NCBI GenBank assembly: GCA_964499015.1 | Contig: CAZCJA010000010.1 | Location: 1 to 40,459 of the forward strand | From: CAZCJA01 sp964499015 | GTDB taxonomy: Bacteria; Elusimicrobiota; Elusimicrobia; F11 | Reading direction: 5' to 3' | Length of the DNA: 40,459 bases | Part shown: positions 31,075 to 38,622 of the stretch, one piece after another | How the letters are laid out: each line of letters starts with the position of its first letter | How positions within the stretch are numbered: position 1 is the first letter of the stretch | Translations under genes and position numbers: made by a program | The notes under the pieces: model-generated | What the model was told of the DNA's origin: nothing | The model's input: only the letters and a program-made list of their open reading frames with translations | Database searches by the model: none

Positions 31075-31870
31075 TAACGTCAAGAACGCGACCGCAAGAG
31101 CAGCGGCCGTTCAGATAATGTCCGATTTGGCGCTTGAACACCCCTGTGATATGGAACTGGAGGACATAGCCTGGGCCCGAGGGGTGTTGGTAAAGGAAGA
31201 AGATTTAACTGGTGCTGACGGACGTTTGGTAAAGATTGGTGAGAAAGGGATCATTTCCGTAAAAAAAGGTATTCCCGAAAAGGGTCGAAAAAGATTCACC
31301 ATTGCCCACGAATTAGGTCACTTCGAATTACACAAATCTGTCGATCAGCTTGATATTTGTAACCAGGCGGAACTGGTTTTCGACTACAAACATATCAACC
31401 CAGAAGAGCAGGAAGCTAACACTTTCGCAGCGGAGCTCTTACTGCCTACTGATTTATTTCGGAAACGATGTCAGAACATGAAGCCAAGTTTCGAGACGAT
31501 AAGGCACCTCGCGGAAGAATTTCAAACAACAGTTAGTTTTGCCGCGATACGCTTCGTTCAATTCACGCCACATCAGGTAGCGCTTGTTGCGACAGAAAAA
31601 CAACAAGTAAAGTGGTACAGGGCCTCGGAGAATTTTGGTTATCGAATAGAGGTCGACATTCCTATCAATTCTCGGACTTGTGCCGCGTATTTTTTTACCA
31701 AGGGAAAAGCGGTGAGTGATTCAGTTGAAGCTATCGGTTGGCTAAAAGATCGGCGCATTGATCCGTCAGCTTACTTGCAGGAAGAGTGTTTCCCGTTGGC
31801 CCGATACGAAACAGTTCTTTCGCTACTGTGGATTGAAAAATCAATTGAGTTAGATTCGGATTACGGTTAA
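31064..31870 (+). CDS. ImmA/IrrE-family metallopeptidase
   Basis: 268 residues. The ATG at 31064 is preferred to a TTG at 31049. Zinc site: FTIAHELGHFELH with HELGH at 82-86, and a third ligand E117 in EEQEANTFAAELLLP. The remainder includes PTDLFRKRCQNMKPSFETIR and a C-terminal domain from about 160 (ATEKQQVKWYRASENFGYRI) of unknown fold. Family members cleave repressors (ImmR) or a DdrO-type regulator, and CapP peptidases cleave CapH in CBASS islands. Here no HTH repressor of that type is seen, so its substrate may be the neighbouring helical protein or the sigma-like protein (inference). Confidence 0.9.
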   Translation: MPIDNVKNATARAAAVQIMSDLALEHPCDMELEDIAWARGVLVKEEDLTGADGRLVKIGEKGIISVKKGIPEKGRKRFTIAHELGHFELHKSVDQLDICNQAELVFDYKHINPEEQEANTFAAELLLPTDLFRKRCQNMKPSFETIRHLAEEFQTTVSFAAIRFVQFTPHQVALVATEKQQVKWYRASENFGYRIEVDIPINSRTCAAYFFTKGKAVSDSVEAIGWLKDRRIDPSAYLQEECFPLARYETVLSLLWIEKSIELDSDYG

Positions 31871-31889
31871 GGGATGCAGTGGTGGTCAG

Positions 31890-31908
31890 CGTAACTTCTA
31901 CGTAACTT
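31890..31908. repeat. direct repeat pair CGTAACTT
   Basis: CGTAACTT at 31890-31897 and again at 31901-31908, 11 bp apart (one helical turn). It lies 20 bp after the peptidase stop and about 100 bp from the tRNA fragment. Confidence 0.4.
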
Positions 31909-31920
31909 TTCTGGCAAAAA

Positions 31921-31948
31921 CTCGCGAAAGTCCAGGAAAGCTCGCGAA
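31921..31948. repeat. direct repeat pair CTCGCGAA
   Basis: CTCGCGAA at 31921-31928 and 31941-31948, 20 bp apart. With the pair at 31890-31908 it may mark recombinase arm-type sites at the island edge. Confidence 0.4.
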
Positions 31949-32002
31949 CGTCTCTCCGACGGGAAATTGACTATCGGCCCATTTTCATAGGGGCCAAAAC
32001 TG

Positions 32003-32041
32003 CCACCCCAAGGGTGCGCGCTACCACTACGCTACGCTCCG
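32003..32041 (-). pseudogene. 5' half of a tRNA-Pro(GGG) gene
   Basis: Read on the minus strand from 32041: acceptor 5' arm CGGAGCG, TA, D-arm GCGT ... GCGC with GG in the loop, base 26, anticodon stem CACCC, loop TTGGGGT with anticodon GGG and conserved T33. Only two bases (GG) of the 3' anticodon arm follow, then similarity stops (CAG instead of GTG). The first base C is typical of bacterial tRNA-Pro. No 3' half (T-arm, CGCTCCG) is visible within the next 130 bases, so this cannot be a working gene. The break lies where many integrases recombine. Confidence 0.75.
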
Positions 32042-32059
32042 GATTCGTCTCGACTCTCC

Positions 32060-32086
32060 CATATTTGGGCACTGTTTTCAAATATG
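32060..32086. promoter_or_regulatory. inverted repeat upstream of the Fe/Mn transporter
   Basis: CATATTTG (32060-32067) and CAAATATG (32079-32086) are perfect 8-bp arms with an 11-bp spacer, ending 29 bp before the ATG at 32116. A metal-dependent repressor site is plausible but unproven. Confidence 0.4.
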
Positions 32087-32115
32087 ACAGGGGTCATAAA
32101 CAAGGCGCCTAATAC

Positions 32116-32811
32116 ATGCTAGAAACAGACATGGTAAACATTTTGCGGAAAAGTATGCGGGACGCCGTTTTCGGGATTCAGGACGGGCTGGTCTCCACCT
32201 TGGGCGCCCTTACCGGCATCGCTGCCGGAACGCAAAATCAAAACGCGGTGGTGATTGCCGGTTTGGTCATTATCACCGTCGAATCCTTGTCCATGGCGGC
32301 GGGGTCGTATCTCTCGGCGAAATCACAACGGGAAATGCTCGAGCGTCTCTTGAAAGACGAAGAAGAGACGATCGCCCGAGACCCGGAGGGCGAGAAACGT
32401 GAAATTTGGGAGATGTACCGCGCGCGCGGCTACGCCGACGAAGAAATTAGCATGATCGAAAAGCGTCTTTTCAGCGACCCGCGTATCCTGTTGGAGGACA
32501 TGGCGCACAAGGAATTGGGCATATGTCCACAAGGACTGGAAGAGCCGAGCTCAAACGCCCTCGTCATGGGGTTGGCGTATGTAGTCGGTGGAGGGGTGCC
32601 CGTTATTCCCTATTTAATTTTTCCCATTCACACGGCCATCATAGCGTCCATTTCGATAACCGGTGCGGCGCTGTTTATTTTTGGCGGGGTGAAGGGCGCT
32701 TTTGTTAAGAAGCCCTGGTGGCGTTCGGGACTCGAAATGCTCGTCATTGCGGGGCTGGCGGGCTTTGCCGGCTACATGGTCGGCCATTGGGCCGGCAAGC
32801 TGTACCCATAG
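32116..32811 (+). CDS. VIT1/CCC1-family Fe2+/Mn2+ transporter
   Basis: 231 residues. It starts MLETDMVNILRKSMRDAVFG; ATG at 32131 is an alternative and neither has a clear ribosome site. MRDAVFGIQDGLVSTLGALTG is the classic VIT signature, followed by the second membrane helix (AVVIAGLVIITVESLSMAAG SYLS), a cytoplasmic metal-binding loop rich in Glu (EEETIARDPEGEKREIWEMY), and helices 3-5. It probably exports or sequesters iron and manganese across the inner membrane; in bacteria, detoxification is likely. The next gene follows by 4 bases, so the two are probably cotranscribed. Confidence 0.88.
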   Translation: MLETDMVNILRKSMRDAVFGIQDGLVSTLGALTGIAAGTQNQNAVVIAGLVIITVESLSMAAGSYLSAKSQREMLERLLKDEEETIARDPEGEKREIWEMYRARGYADEEISMIEKRLFSDPRILLEDMAHKELGICPQGLEEPSSNALVMGLAYVVGGGVPVIPYLIFPIHTAIIASISITGAALFIFGGVKGAFVKKPWWRSGLEMLVIAGLAGFAGYMVGHWAGKLYP

Positions 32812-32815
32812 CAAT

Positions 32816-34147
32816 ATGAAACGGCGGTTCTATCTGGCCTTCATTGCGCTTTTGGCGGCGGCCGGCGCGTATTGGTGGTTGCCGGCGAGCTGTCCCGAAG
32901 GGGCGCGCCGCATGGCCGCTATTTTTTTGATCGCGGCCTTTTTCTGGGCCACCGAGGCGATCCCGCTTCACGCCACATCTTTCCTCGTAGTTCTCTTGGA
33001 AATTATTTTTCTGCCTGGAACCGATTACCGCGTGTTCTTAAATCCTTTTGCCCAACCCGTAATTTTTCTTTTCCTTGGCGGATTTATCATGGCCGCTGCT
33101 CTGCACAAGTACGATCTCGACCGTGAGCTGGCTGAGCGGCTCTTGCGCGTTTTCGGGGCAAGCCCGTTCCGGCTTATGATGGGCTTTATGCTGATCTCCG
33201 CTTTTTTCGCTTTCTGGATGTCGGCGACGGCGACGACCGCCATGATGCTGGTATTAATTCATCCTCTCCTTGAGAAAATGGACGCTGACGATCCGTTTCG
33301 CAAAGCGTTGGTTCTTGCCATTCCTTTCGGCGCGCGCATCGGCGGCGTGTGCACGCCCGTCGGCACTCCCCCAAACGCCATCGCGGTCGGGATATTGGAA
33401 GAGAAGGGCATCCATCTTGGATTTTTGTCGTGGATGGCCATGGGCGTTCCCTTGGCCCTGGTTATTTTGGCCGTATCGAGTTTGGTTCTTTATATTTTGT
33501 TTAAGCCGCGTCGAACCGGCGCGTATTTTACGATCCCGCCGGATTTGCCCGTCAGCGGCAAAGGCCGCTGGGTTTTTGCCATTGCGTCCGTGACCATCGC
33601 GCTGTGGCTGACGTCGGGCCTGCACCATATTCCGGAAGCGGTGGTGTCCTTGGGCGCGGCCGCCGTATTCTTCGGATCGAACCTGCTCGATCGAACCGAT
33701 CTTAAGCGCATTGACTGGGATATCTTGATACTTATGTGGGGCGGCCTCGCTTTGGGCGAAGGCATGGAGGTGACGGGCCTGACAACGTGGCTGGTGGGTT
33801 CCCCTCTCTTTGCGGGAGAAGGTTTTGTTCTCCTGGCGGGATTGTGTCTATTGGCCATGGCGCTGTCCACGTTCATGAGTAACACGGCCGCCGCCAATCT
33901 TTTGATTCCCATCGTCGCGAGTATGCCGGGTGCAAATCCGGTTCTATTCGTTGTGGCCGTGGCGTTGGCGTGTTCCTTTGATATACCGCTGCCGATTTCT
34001 TCCCCGCCCAACGCGCTGGCTTTTTCCACGAAAGCCATATCGGTGAAGGACATGCTCAGGGCCGGCATTCCGATCACGCTTGTCGCCATCGCTCTGATTA
34101 TCTTTGGCGCGCCGTTCGTTATGCGAATGGCGTTTGGGCTGAAATAA
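32816..34147 (+). CDS. DASS-family (SLC13-like) anion transporter
   Basis: 443 residues, about 11 membrane helices. ATG 32816 follows the VIT stop by 4 bases; a longer frame from 32702 overlaps that gene and is rejected. The two DASS signature hairpins are present: ATATTAMMLVLIHPL and GGVCTPVGTPPNAIAVG in the first half; STFMSNTAAANLLIPIVASM and ISSPPNALAFSTKA in the second. The SNT and GTPPN motifs bind sodium and the anion. Substrates in the family are dicarboxylates, sulfate or phosphate; this cannot be narrowed from sequence. Pairing with a metal transporter hints at citrate- or phosphate-linked metal handling. Confidence 0.85.
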   Translation: MKRRFYLAFIALLAAAGAYWWLPASCPEGARRMAAIFLIAAFFWATEAIPLHATSFLVVLLEIIFLPGTDYRVFLNPFAQPVIFLFLGGFIMAAALHKYDLDRELAERLLRVFGASPFRLMMGFMLISAFFAFWMSATATTAMMLVLIHPLLEKMDADDPFRKALVLAIPFGARIGGVCTPVGTPPNAIAVGILEEKGIHLGFLSWMAMGVPLALVILAVSSLVLYILFKPRRTGAYFTIPPDLPVSGKGRWVFAIASVTIALWLTSGLHHIPEAVVSLGAAAVFFGSNLLDRTDLKRIDWDILILMWGGLALGEGMEVTGLTTWLVGSPLFAGEGFVLLAGLCLLAMALSTFMSNTAAANLLIPIVASMPGANPVLFVVAVALACSFDIPLPISSPPNALAFSTKAISVKDMLRAGIPITLVAIALIIFGAPFVMRMAFGLK

Positions 34148-34157
34148 TTTGGGTCTG

Positions 34158-34337
34158 CTAGGTCCCTTTGTTCAATAGTCCCAGGAGTTTTTTTATGAAC
34201 TCCTCTTTGCTCTTCAATCCTCTTTTATATTCCCAATTCTCCGTGTTGGAAATCTCGTTGATGAGTTCTTTTAAGTCGTACTCCAATATTCCCGCCAGCA
34301 TCGTCCGTTCTTCCGCCGTCAGCTCAATCTTTGTCAT
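34158..34337 (-). CDS. small helical protein upstream of which lie universal stress genes
   Basis: 59 residues: MTKIELTAEERTMLAGILEY DLKELINEISNTENWEYKRG then LKSKEEFIKKLLGLLNKGT. GGGAGGACGGT precedes the ATG at 34337, a good ribosome site. Short helical proteins with the LTxEE...L..EI..TE pattern are common in diverse bacteria, often near stress genes, function unknown. It follows the UspA gene by 19 bases. Below the length cutoffs used by many annotation tools. Confidence 0.65.
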   Translation of the reverse strand: MTKIELTAEERTMLAGILEYDLKELINEISNTENWEYKRGLKSKEEFIKKLLGLLNKGT

Positions 34338-34356
34338 ACCGTCCTCCCTCTGATCT

Positions 34357-35283
34357 TTAATCGTGCCGGATGATTTCCACGCTGCATTTTGCGCGCGTGG
34401 ACACGGCCGCCGACACGCCGCCGATCATGAAGCGCTTGACGTTGCCAAGTCCGCGCGCCCCGATGAAGATGGAATCGGCCTCCCATGTTTCAGCGTAATT
34501 GACGAGGAGTTGTTTCGGGTCCCCCGTTTCGACGCGATACGTGACGCTGACGCCTTTATCGCGCAGCCCGCGGGCATACGACTCTAAAATGCGGCCGAGG
34601 GTGGTGCGCTCGTCGTCCGCGTGCTCGAGAACCCAGCGGACTTCCGACGGCGTTACCATGCGCATCAAGGCCGACATTTTGGGTTCCACCACGGACATCA
34701 AAAACACTTCTGTGTGCGGTCCCCAGGACCGTTTTGTAACCATATCGATTGTGGCTTGCGCGCCCGCAGAGGCGTCGATGCCCACAAGGACGCGCAGCCT
34801 TTTGGTGTGCGGGTTGTGGCGCGGCCGCGCGATGCGGACCGATTGCGAGGCGTGCAGAGCGACCATCTGCGACACGCTGCCGAGAAAGCGCCCTATCGGA
34901 GAATGGCCGTGGGCGCCGACGGCAATCAAGTCGGCCTTCCATTCCTCCGCCTTTTTTATCAGCGCCCATGCGGGCGTATCGGCGCATGAGGCGGGTGAAA
35001 CATCCCACTTCGGAAACGCTTTTTTTACCTGCTGCGCGCCGTGTTCGGAAAGCGACTGGGCGAAGCGCAGCATTTCCTGCGCTTTATCCCGCGAATTTTC
35101 GATGGCTGTTTTCAGCACGGGCGGCGTGGACGCGGCGGGAGCCGGGGGCATGAATGCATCCGCCGCCGAGAAAACGATCGCTTGAACGGTGTCGGGCAAG
35201 CCGGCCCATTTGAGATCTTCGATGACCCGTTCCGCCGTGTTGGACCCGTCGTAGCCGATCAGTACTTTCATTTGCCGGTCCAT
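34357..35283 (-). CDS. tandem-domain universal stress protein
   Basis: 308 residues, two Usp domains (about 5-153 and 160-308). Domain 1 has IAVGAHGHSPIGRFLGSVSQ, the ATP-binding glycine motif but one residue shorter than the canonical G-2X-G-9X-G. Domain 2 has IFIGARGLGNVKRFMIGGVS, with Gly replacing the Ser/Thr. Usp proteins bind ATP and help in survival of stress. GGAAGGAGG lies upstream of the ATG at 35283; MKVLIGYDGS (35271) is another possible start. Last but one gene of the operon starting at 36204. Confidence 0.85.
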   Translation of the reverse strand: MDRQMKVLIGYDGSNTAERVIEDLKWAGLPDTVQAIVFSAADAFMPPAPAASTPPVLKTAIENSRDKAQEMLRFAQSLSEHGAQQVKKAFPKWDVSPASCADTPAWALIKKAEEWKADLIAVGAHGHSPIGRFLGSVSQMVALHASQSVRIARPRHNPHTKRLRVLVGIDASAGAQATIDMVTKRSWGPHTEVFLMSVVEPKMSALMRMVTPSEVRWVLEHADDERTTLGRILESYARGLRDKGVSVTYRVETGDPKQLLVNYAETWEADSIFIGARGLGNVKRFMIGGVSAAVSTRAKCSVEIIRHD

Positions 35284-35300
35284 ACTCGTTCCTCCTTCCG

Positions 35301-35762
35301 TTAACGAAGTGCAGCCAACGCTGCCGTTTTCTTATTTAAATGTAGAACCAGAACCGGGCATCCCGCGAGACGCACCGTTTCTTCGCAAACGGTGGGCCGC
35401 TGCGCGCGCGAATGATTGCGGCGCTCGTGAGTGCTTAGAATAACCAGATCGATCGCCTTCTCTTTGCAGAACCGCGAAATCTCTTCCGCGACAGCTCCCT
35501 TGCGCAGAAGCGCGATGGACGGGATGTCCTTGGGAAGTTTTTCCTGCCACATCGTGAGATTTCGTTCCGCGACGTCGCTGCGCATTCCGACAAGATCTTC
35601 CGTCCAGCGAAGCTGATAGGCTGAATCGGCAAAAGGCAAAACATGGAGCAAGTAAATCAGAGGCGCATTCCCCTCTTCGGCGAGTTTAACCGCCCACTCC
35701 ATCGCTAGCGCGGCTTCGGCCGAAAAATCAACCGGAATGAGAAGGCGTTCGCAGCTCATCAT
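35301..35762 (-). CDS. universal stress protein (UspA-like)
   Basis: 153 residues with the Usp fold: RLLIPVDFSAEAALAMEWAV at the start, IYLLHVLPF, and CPVLVLHLNK near the end. The loop that normally carries G-2X-G-9X-G reads STHERRNHSRAQRPTVCEET and lacks the glycines, so it is of the non-ATP-binding type. The 35-base overlap with the gene before it and a shared VLVLHLNK end suggest a tandem duplication with it. AAGGAG precedes the first of two ATGs. Confidence 0.85.
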   Translation of the reverse strand: MMSCERLLIPVDFSAEAALAMEWAVKLAEEGNAPLIYLLHVLPFADSAYQLRWTEDLVGMRSDVAERNLTMWQEKLPKDIPSIALLRKGAVAEEISRFCKEKAIDLVILSTHERRNHSRAQRPTVCEETVRLAGCPVLVLHLNKKTAALAALR

Positions 35763-36204
35763 GACTGAGCTCCTTGTTAAGATGTAGAACCAAAACCGGA
35801 CACGAGACGGTTCTTACGATCTTTTCGCTCAAATTCGGATGAGCCATGCGGGACAAGCCATGGCGCGCTTGCGTGGTCATGACCACGAGGTCGATGTTCT
35901 CCTGCTGGCAAACCTCGGAGATTTTTTGGGCGGGGTTTCCTTTCCAAACGATGGTGATGGACGATAAGGGCGGTTGGATTTTTCGCCGCCATTCTTCCAG
36001 CTGCTTCTTCGCGTTCTCCCATTCCAAACGGACGATTTCGGTCGTCTCGTATTCGCGTTCGGTGATCGGCACCGGCGGCATGACATGCAGCAGGCATAAT
36101 GTGGCGCTGTTTTCTTCGCGGCCAAGTTTGATCGCCCATTCCAGCGCAAGTTTCGCTTCTTTTGAAAAATCGATTGGAACAAGAATTTTTTTCAGTCCCA
36201 TCAT
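35728..36204 (-). CDS. universal stress protein (UspA-like)
   Basis: 158 residues: KKILVPIDFSKEAKLALEWA, CLLHVMPPVPITEREYETTE, and CPVLVLHLNK at 140-149. Like its neighbour it lacks the ATP-binding glycine motif (TTQARHGLSRMAHPNLSEKI). GGAGGATAAATT precedes the ATG, a strong ribosome site. It heads the stress operon, and a Crp/Fnr-like dyad is centred about 64 bases upstream. Confidence 0.87.
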   Translation of the reverse strand: MMGLKKILVPIDFSKEAKLALEWAIKLGREENSATLCLLHVMPPVPITEREYETTEIVRLEWENAKKQLEEWRRKIQPPLSSITIVWKGNPAQKISEVCQQENIDLVVMTTQARHGLSRMAHPNLSEKIVRTVSCPVLVLHLNKELSHDELRTPSHSG

Positions 36205-36250
36205 AATTTATCCTCCCGAACGATCGTGAGGAAAGGGTAACACACTGGAG

Positions 36251-36286
36251 TAATTCGCTGTATGACCGTCGTCATAATGCGAATTA
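36251..36286. promoter_or_regulatory. long dyad with Crp/Fnr-type core upstream of usp operon
   Basis: TAATTCGCTGTATGAC (36251-36266) and GTCATAATGCGAATTA (36271-36286) form 16-base arms with two mismatches around CGTC. The core TGA-N6-TCA fits the Crp/Fnr superfamily. Its centre is 64 bp before the usp ATG. No clear -10 could be placed. Confidence 0.55.
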
Positions 36287-36328
36287 TGGATTTGGCGGGT
36301 TGAGCGTTTGTATCGGGCGGTGAGGCTT

Positions 36329-36727
36329 TTAGATCTGAAGAAGTTCCTGCTGTCGCGCGGGGAGAGCGCTTTTTTGCGGCTTCACAAGCGCCAAACAATC
36401 GTCGATGTCCTTCTGCAGGTCGCGCAGGAGCGCCATCGTTTCGGGCGACGGCGCCGCGGTGATGGCGCGCAAAGAGTTCTTCGTCCCCATCTGTTTCTGA
36501 ATTTCCTTCTTCGCGCCGGTGAGCGTGAATTTGCGTTCGACGATCAAATAGCGGATGCGGTTGATGAGATCAATGTCTTCAGGAGTGAATTTGCGGTGCC
36601 CGGAATAGCGGCGGGCCGGGCGGAGCAATTTAAATTTGGATTCCCAATAGCGGAGAACATGCGGCTTTGTTCCCGTTAGGCTGCAGACGTCACCGATCGT
36701 GTAGAAGTGTTTTTGCGGAATGGTCAT
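36329..36727 (-). CDS. MerR-family transcriptional regulator
   Basis: 132 residues. N-terminal MerR HTH: FYTIGDVCSLTGTKPHVLRY WESKF (8-32), then the wing RRYSGHRKFTPEDIDLINRI. The C-terminal region after about residue 85 is a helix with no Cys cluster, so it is not a classic metal sensor of the MerR/CueR kind. A single Cys (C113) is left. MerR genes beside HU/IHF genes recur in several phyla. GAGGTGA lies upstream of the ATG. Last gene of the housekeeping operon. Confidence 0.85.
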   Translation of the reverse strand: MTIPQKHFYTIGDVCSLTGTKPHVLRYWESKFKLLRPARRYSGHRKFTPEDIDLINRIRYLIVERKFTLTGAKKEIQKQMGTKNSLRAITAAPSPETMALLRDLQKDIDDCLALVKPQKSALPARQQELLQI

Positions 36728-36752
36728 CGCGTGTCACCTCGCAATTGGGGCA

Positions 36753-37010
36753 TCAAAGAAAATCTTTTCCCTTCCGGAACTTGATCGCCGGGCGTGAAGG
36801 AATGAGCACTTCCTGCCCCGTCTTTATGTTGCGTCCCTTCTTCGCTTTTCTCATGACCACGTGGAAACTGCCGAATCCCTGGACCACGACTTTTTCGCCT
36901 TTTCGGAGGGCGTCGCGCATGGACTGAAACAAGTAATCGACGATGCGCTGGGCTTCCACCCGCGATCCCGTCAGTTTTGACACGCCTTCAACCATGCTGC
37001 CTTTGTTCAT
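36753..37010 (-). CDS. HU/IHF-family DNA-bending protein
   Basis: 85 residues, the usual HU length: SKLTGSRVEAQRIVDYLFQS then GEKVVVQGFGSFHVVMRKAKKGRNIKTG, with the GFG turn and arm sequence RNIKTGQEV, IPSRPAIKFRKGKDF. The nucleoid protein binds DNA as a dimer. Its ATG overlaps the gpsA stop as ATGA. Confidence 0.9.
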   Translation of the reverse strand: MNKGSMVEGVSKLTGSRVEAQRIVDYLFQSMRDALRKGEKVVVQGFGSFHVVMRKAKKGRNIKTGQEVLIPSRPAIKFRKGKDFL

Positions 37011-38035
37011 AAGGTGACTCCTTCCATTTCCACTCCCGCCTGCCGCGCCATCAAGTCTTTGATGGACTGCTTCGGCGGTTTGTTTTCAAAAAGGATCCGG
37101 CTCATTTCACTCACGATCGGCACGTCGATTTTCTTTTTTGCCGCCAAGTCCGCCGCCGATTTCAGCGCGTTAACGCCTTCGGCCACCATTGTCATCTGGC
37201 CAAGCGCGTCTTTCAGTGTCTTGCCTTGGCCGATCATTTCGCCCAGTTTTCTGTTCCGCGAGTGCTTCGAGCCGCAGGTGACGATCATGTCGCCCAAGCC
37301 CGTGAGTCCGAAAAATGTGACCGTTTTGGCGCCGAACGCGTTTCCGAGACGCGTCATTTCCAAGAGTCCCCGGGTCATCAGCGCCGCTTTTGTGTTGTCC
37401 CCCAAGGACAACCCGTCCACGATGCCGCTGGCGACCGCATAAACGTTCTTCATCGCGCCGCCCAATTCCGCTCCAACTTGGTCCGAACTCGTGTAAACCC
37501 GAAACCGTTCGGTGTTAAAAATGTCGCTCACGCGTTTGGCGGCCGGTGTTGACGAACTGGCCGCTACCAGGGCGACCGGCTGGCCCAGGGCCACCTCTTC
37601 GGCGTGACTGGGCCCCGAAAGAGTAACAATATCCCCCGCTTTTGTGAACACGTTTGAAATAACCTCGCTCATGCGCAAATTGGTTTCATTCTCAAGACCT
37701 TTGCTCGCGCAAATGACCAGAGAACCGTCTTCCAAGCCGCCGGATTTGACCGCGTTTTCAAAAGTTGCGCGCACCGTGTGCGACGGCGTCACGCACAAAA
37801 CGACTTTCCGTCCGGTTAACGCTTCTTTCAATGAGTTGGTGACGAGAACCGAGGCCGGCAATTTTAAATCGGGCAGGGTTTTTAGGTGGCGGTTCTTCTT
37901 TAAAAAATCGGCCACGTCCGGAACAAATTCCCACACGCTGATGTCGTGGCCGGCGTTGCTCAGATGGGCCGCTAGCGTCGCGCCCCACGTTCCGCCTCCC
38001 AAAACGGCGATTTTTTCGTGCGCAACGGCGCTCAT
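37007..38035 (-). CDS. gpsA: NAD(P)-dependent glycerol-3-phosphate dehydrogenase
   Basis: 342 residues. Rossmann motif AVLGGGTWGATLAAHLSNAG (9-28), CASKGLENET, LSGPSHAEEVALGQPVALVA, GAELGGAMKNVYAVASGIVD with the catalytic Lys, GLTGLGDMIVTCGSKHSRNR. It reduces dihydroxyacetone phosphate to sn-glycerol-3-phosphate for phospholipid synthesis, next to plsY that uses the product. ATG overlaps the plsY stop as ATGA. Confidence 0.95.
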   Translation of the reverse strand: MSAVAHEKIAVLGGGTWGATLAAHLSNAGHDISVWEFVPDVADFLKKNRHLKTLPDLKLPASVLVTNSLKEALTGRKVVLCVTPSHTVRATFENAVKSGGLEDGSLVICASKGLENETNLRMSEVISNVFTKAGDIVTLSGPSHAEEVALGQPVALVAASSSTPAAKRVSDIFNTERFRVYTSSDQVGAELGGAMKNVYAVASGIVDGLSLGDNTKAALMTRGLLEMTRLGNAFGAKTVTFFGLTGLGDMIVTCGSKHSRNRKLGEMIGQGKTLKDALGQMTMVAEGVNALKSAADLAAKKKIDVPIVSEMSRILFENKPPKQSIKDLMARQAGVEMEGVTL

Positions 38036-38622
38036 CGGAATTTCACCTTGGGTTCGGTGCCGGCGGCGAGGCGCTTCATGTTCGGCACGTGTTTAATTAA
38101 AACCATCGCGCCGGCGATGAGAACCACGATGCGCAAAACGGACGCTGTCGGAAAAATAAACGTTCCTGTCATGAGGCCCACCGCGCCGGCCATGGAGCCG
38201 GTCGACACGTGGCCGCTGAAAAAGAAAACGATGAGAAAGACGGCGATGGCAATAAGAGAGGGCAGCGGAATCAGCGCCAGAAAAACGCCGATGGACGTGG
38301 CCACGCCTTTGCCGCCTTTGCCGTGCAGGAAAATACTCCAGTTGTGGCCGATGATGGCCGCTAAGCCGCACCAAACCGGCAGGGCCGCTTCATACGGGAA
38401 AAGCGCGCGCGCGATCAGGACCGGCAGAACGCCCTTCAAAATGTCGAGCGCCAGCGTGACCGCGCCGGGCTTTTTGCCGAATACGCGCCACACGTTGGTC
38501 GCGCCGGGATTGCCCGATCCGTGTTGACGAATGTCGGTTTTATAGAAGACTTTAACGAGCAGATAGCCGAACGGAACCGCTCCGATAAAGTAGGCCAGAA
38601 CGACGCAAAGAAGACGAGGCAT
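38032..38622 (-). CDS. plsY: glycerol-3-phosphate acyltransferase PlsY
   Basis: 196 residues, membrane protein. ATG 38622 overlaps the pgsA stop as TGATG; ATG at 38634 is possible and a start at 38706 lies within pgsA. Motifs: AYFIGAVPFGYLLVK, GSGNPGATN, LDILKGVLPVL, GHNWSIFLHGKGGKGVAT. It transfers acyl groups from acyl-phosphate to glycerol-3-phosphate, the first acylation of phospholipid synthesis. Confidence 0.93.
   Translation of the reverse strand: MPRLLCVVLAYFIGAVPFGYLLVKVFYKTDIRQHGSGNPGATNVWRVFGKKPGAVTLALDILKGVLPVLIARALFPYEAALPVWCGLAAIIGHNWSIFLHGKGGKGVATSIGVFLALIPLPSLIAIAVFLIVFFFSGHVSTGSMAGAVGLMTGTFIFPTASVLRIVVLIAGAMVLIKHVPNMKRLAAGTEPKVKFR

Noticed and set aside
34499..35185. Plus-strand 228-codon frame opposite the tandem universal stress gene
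   Set aside because: Ala/Ser/Arg-rich antisense shadow of a GC-rich gene with clear Usp motifs.
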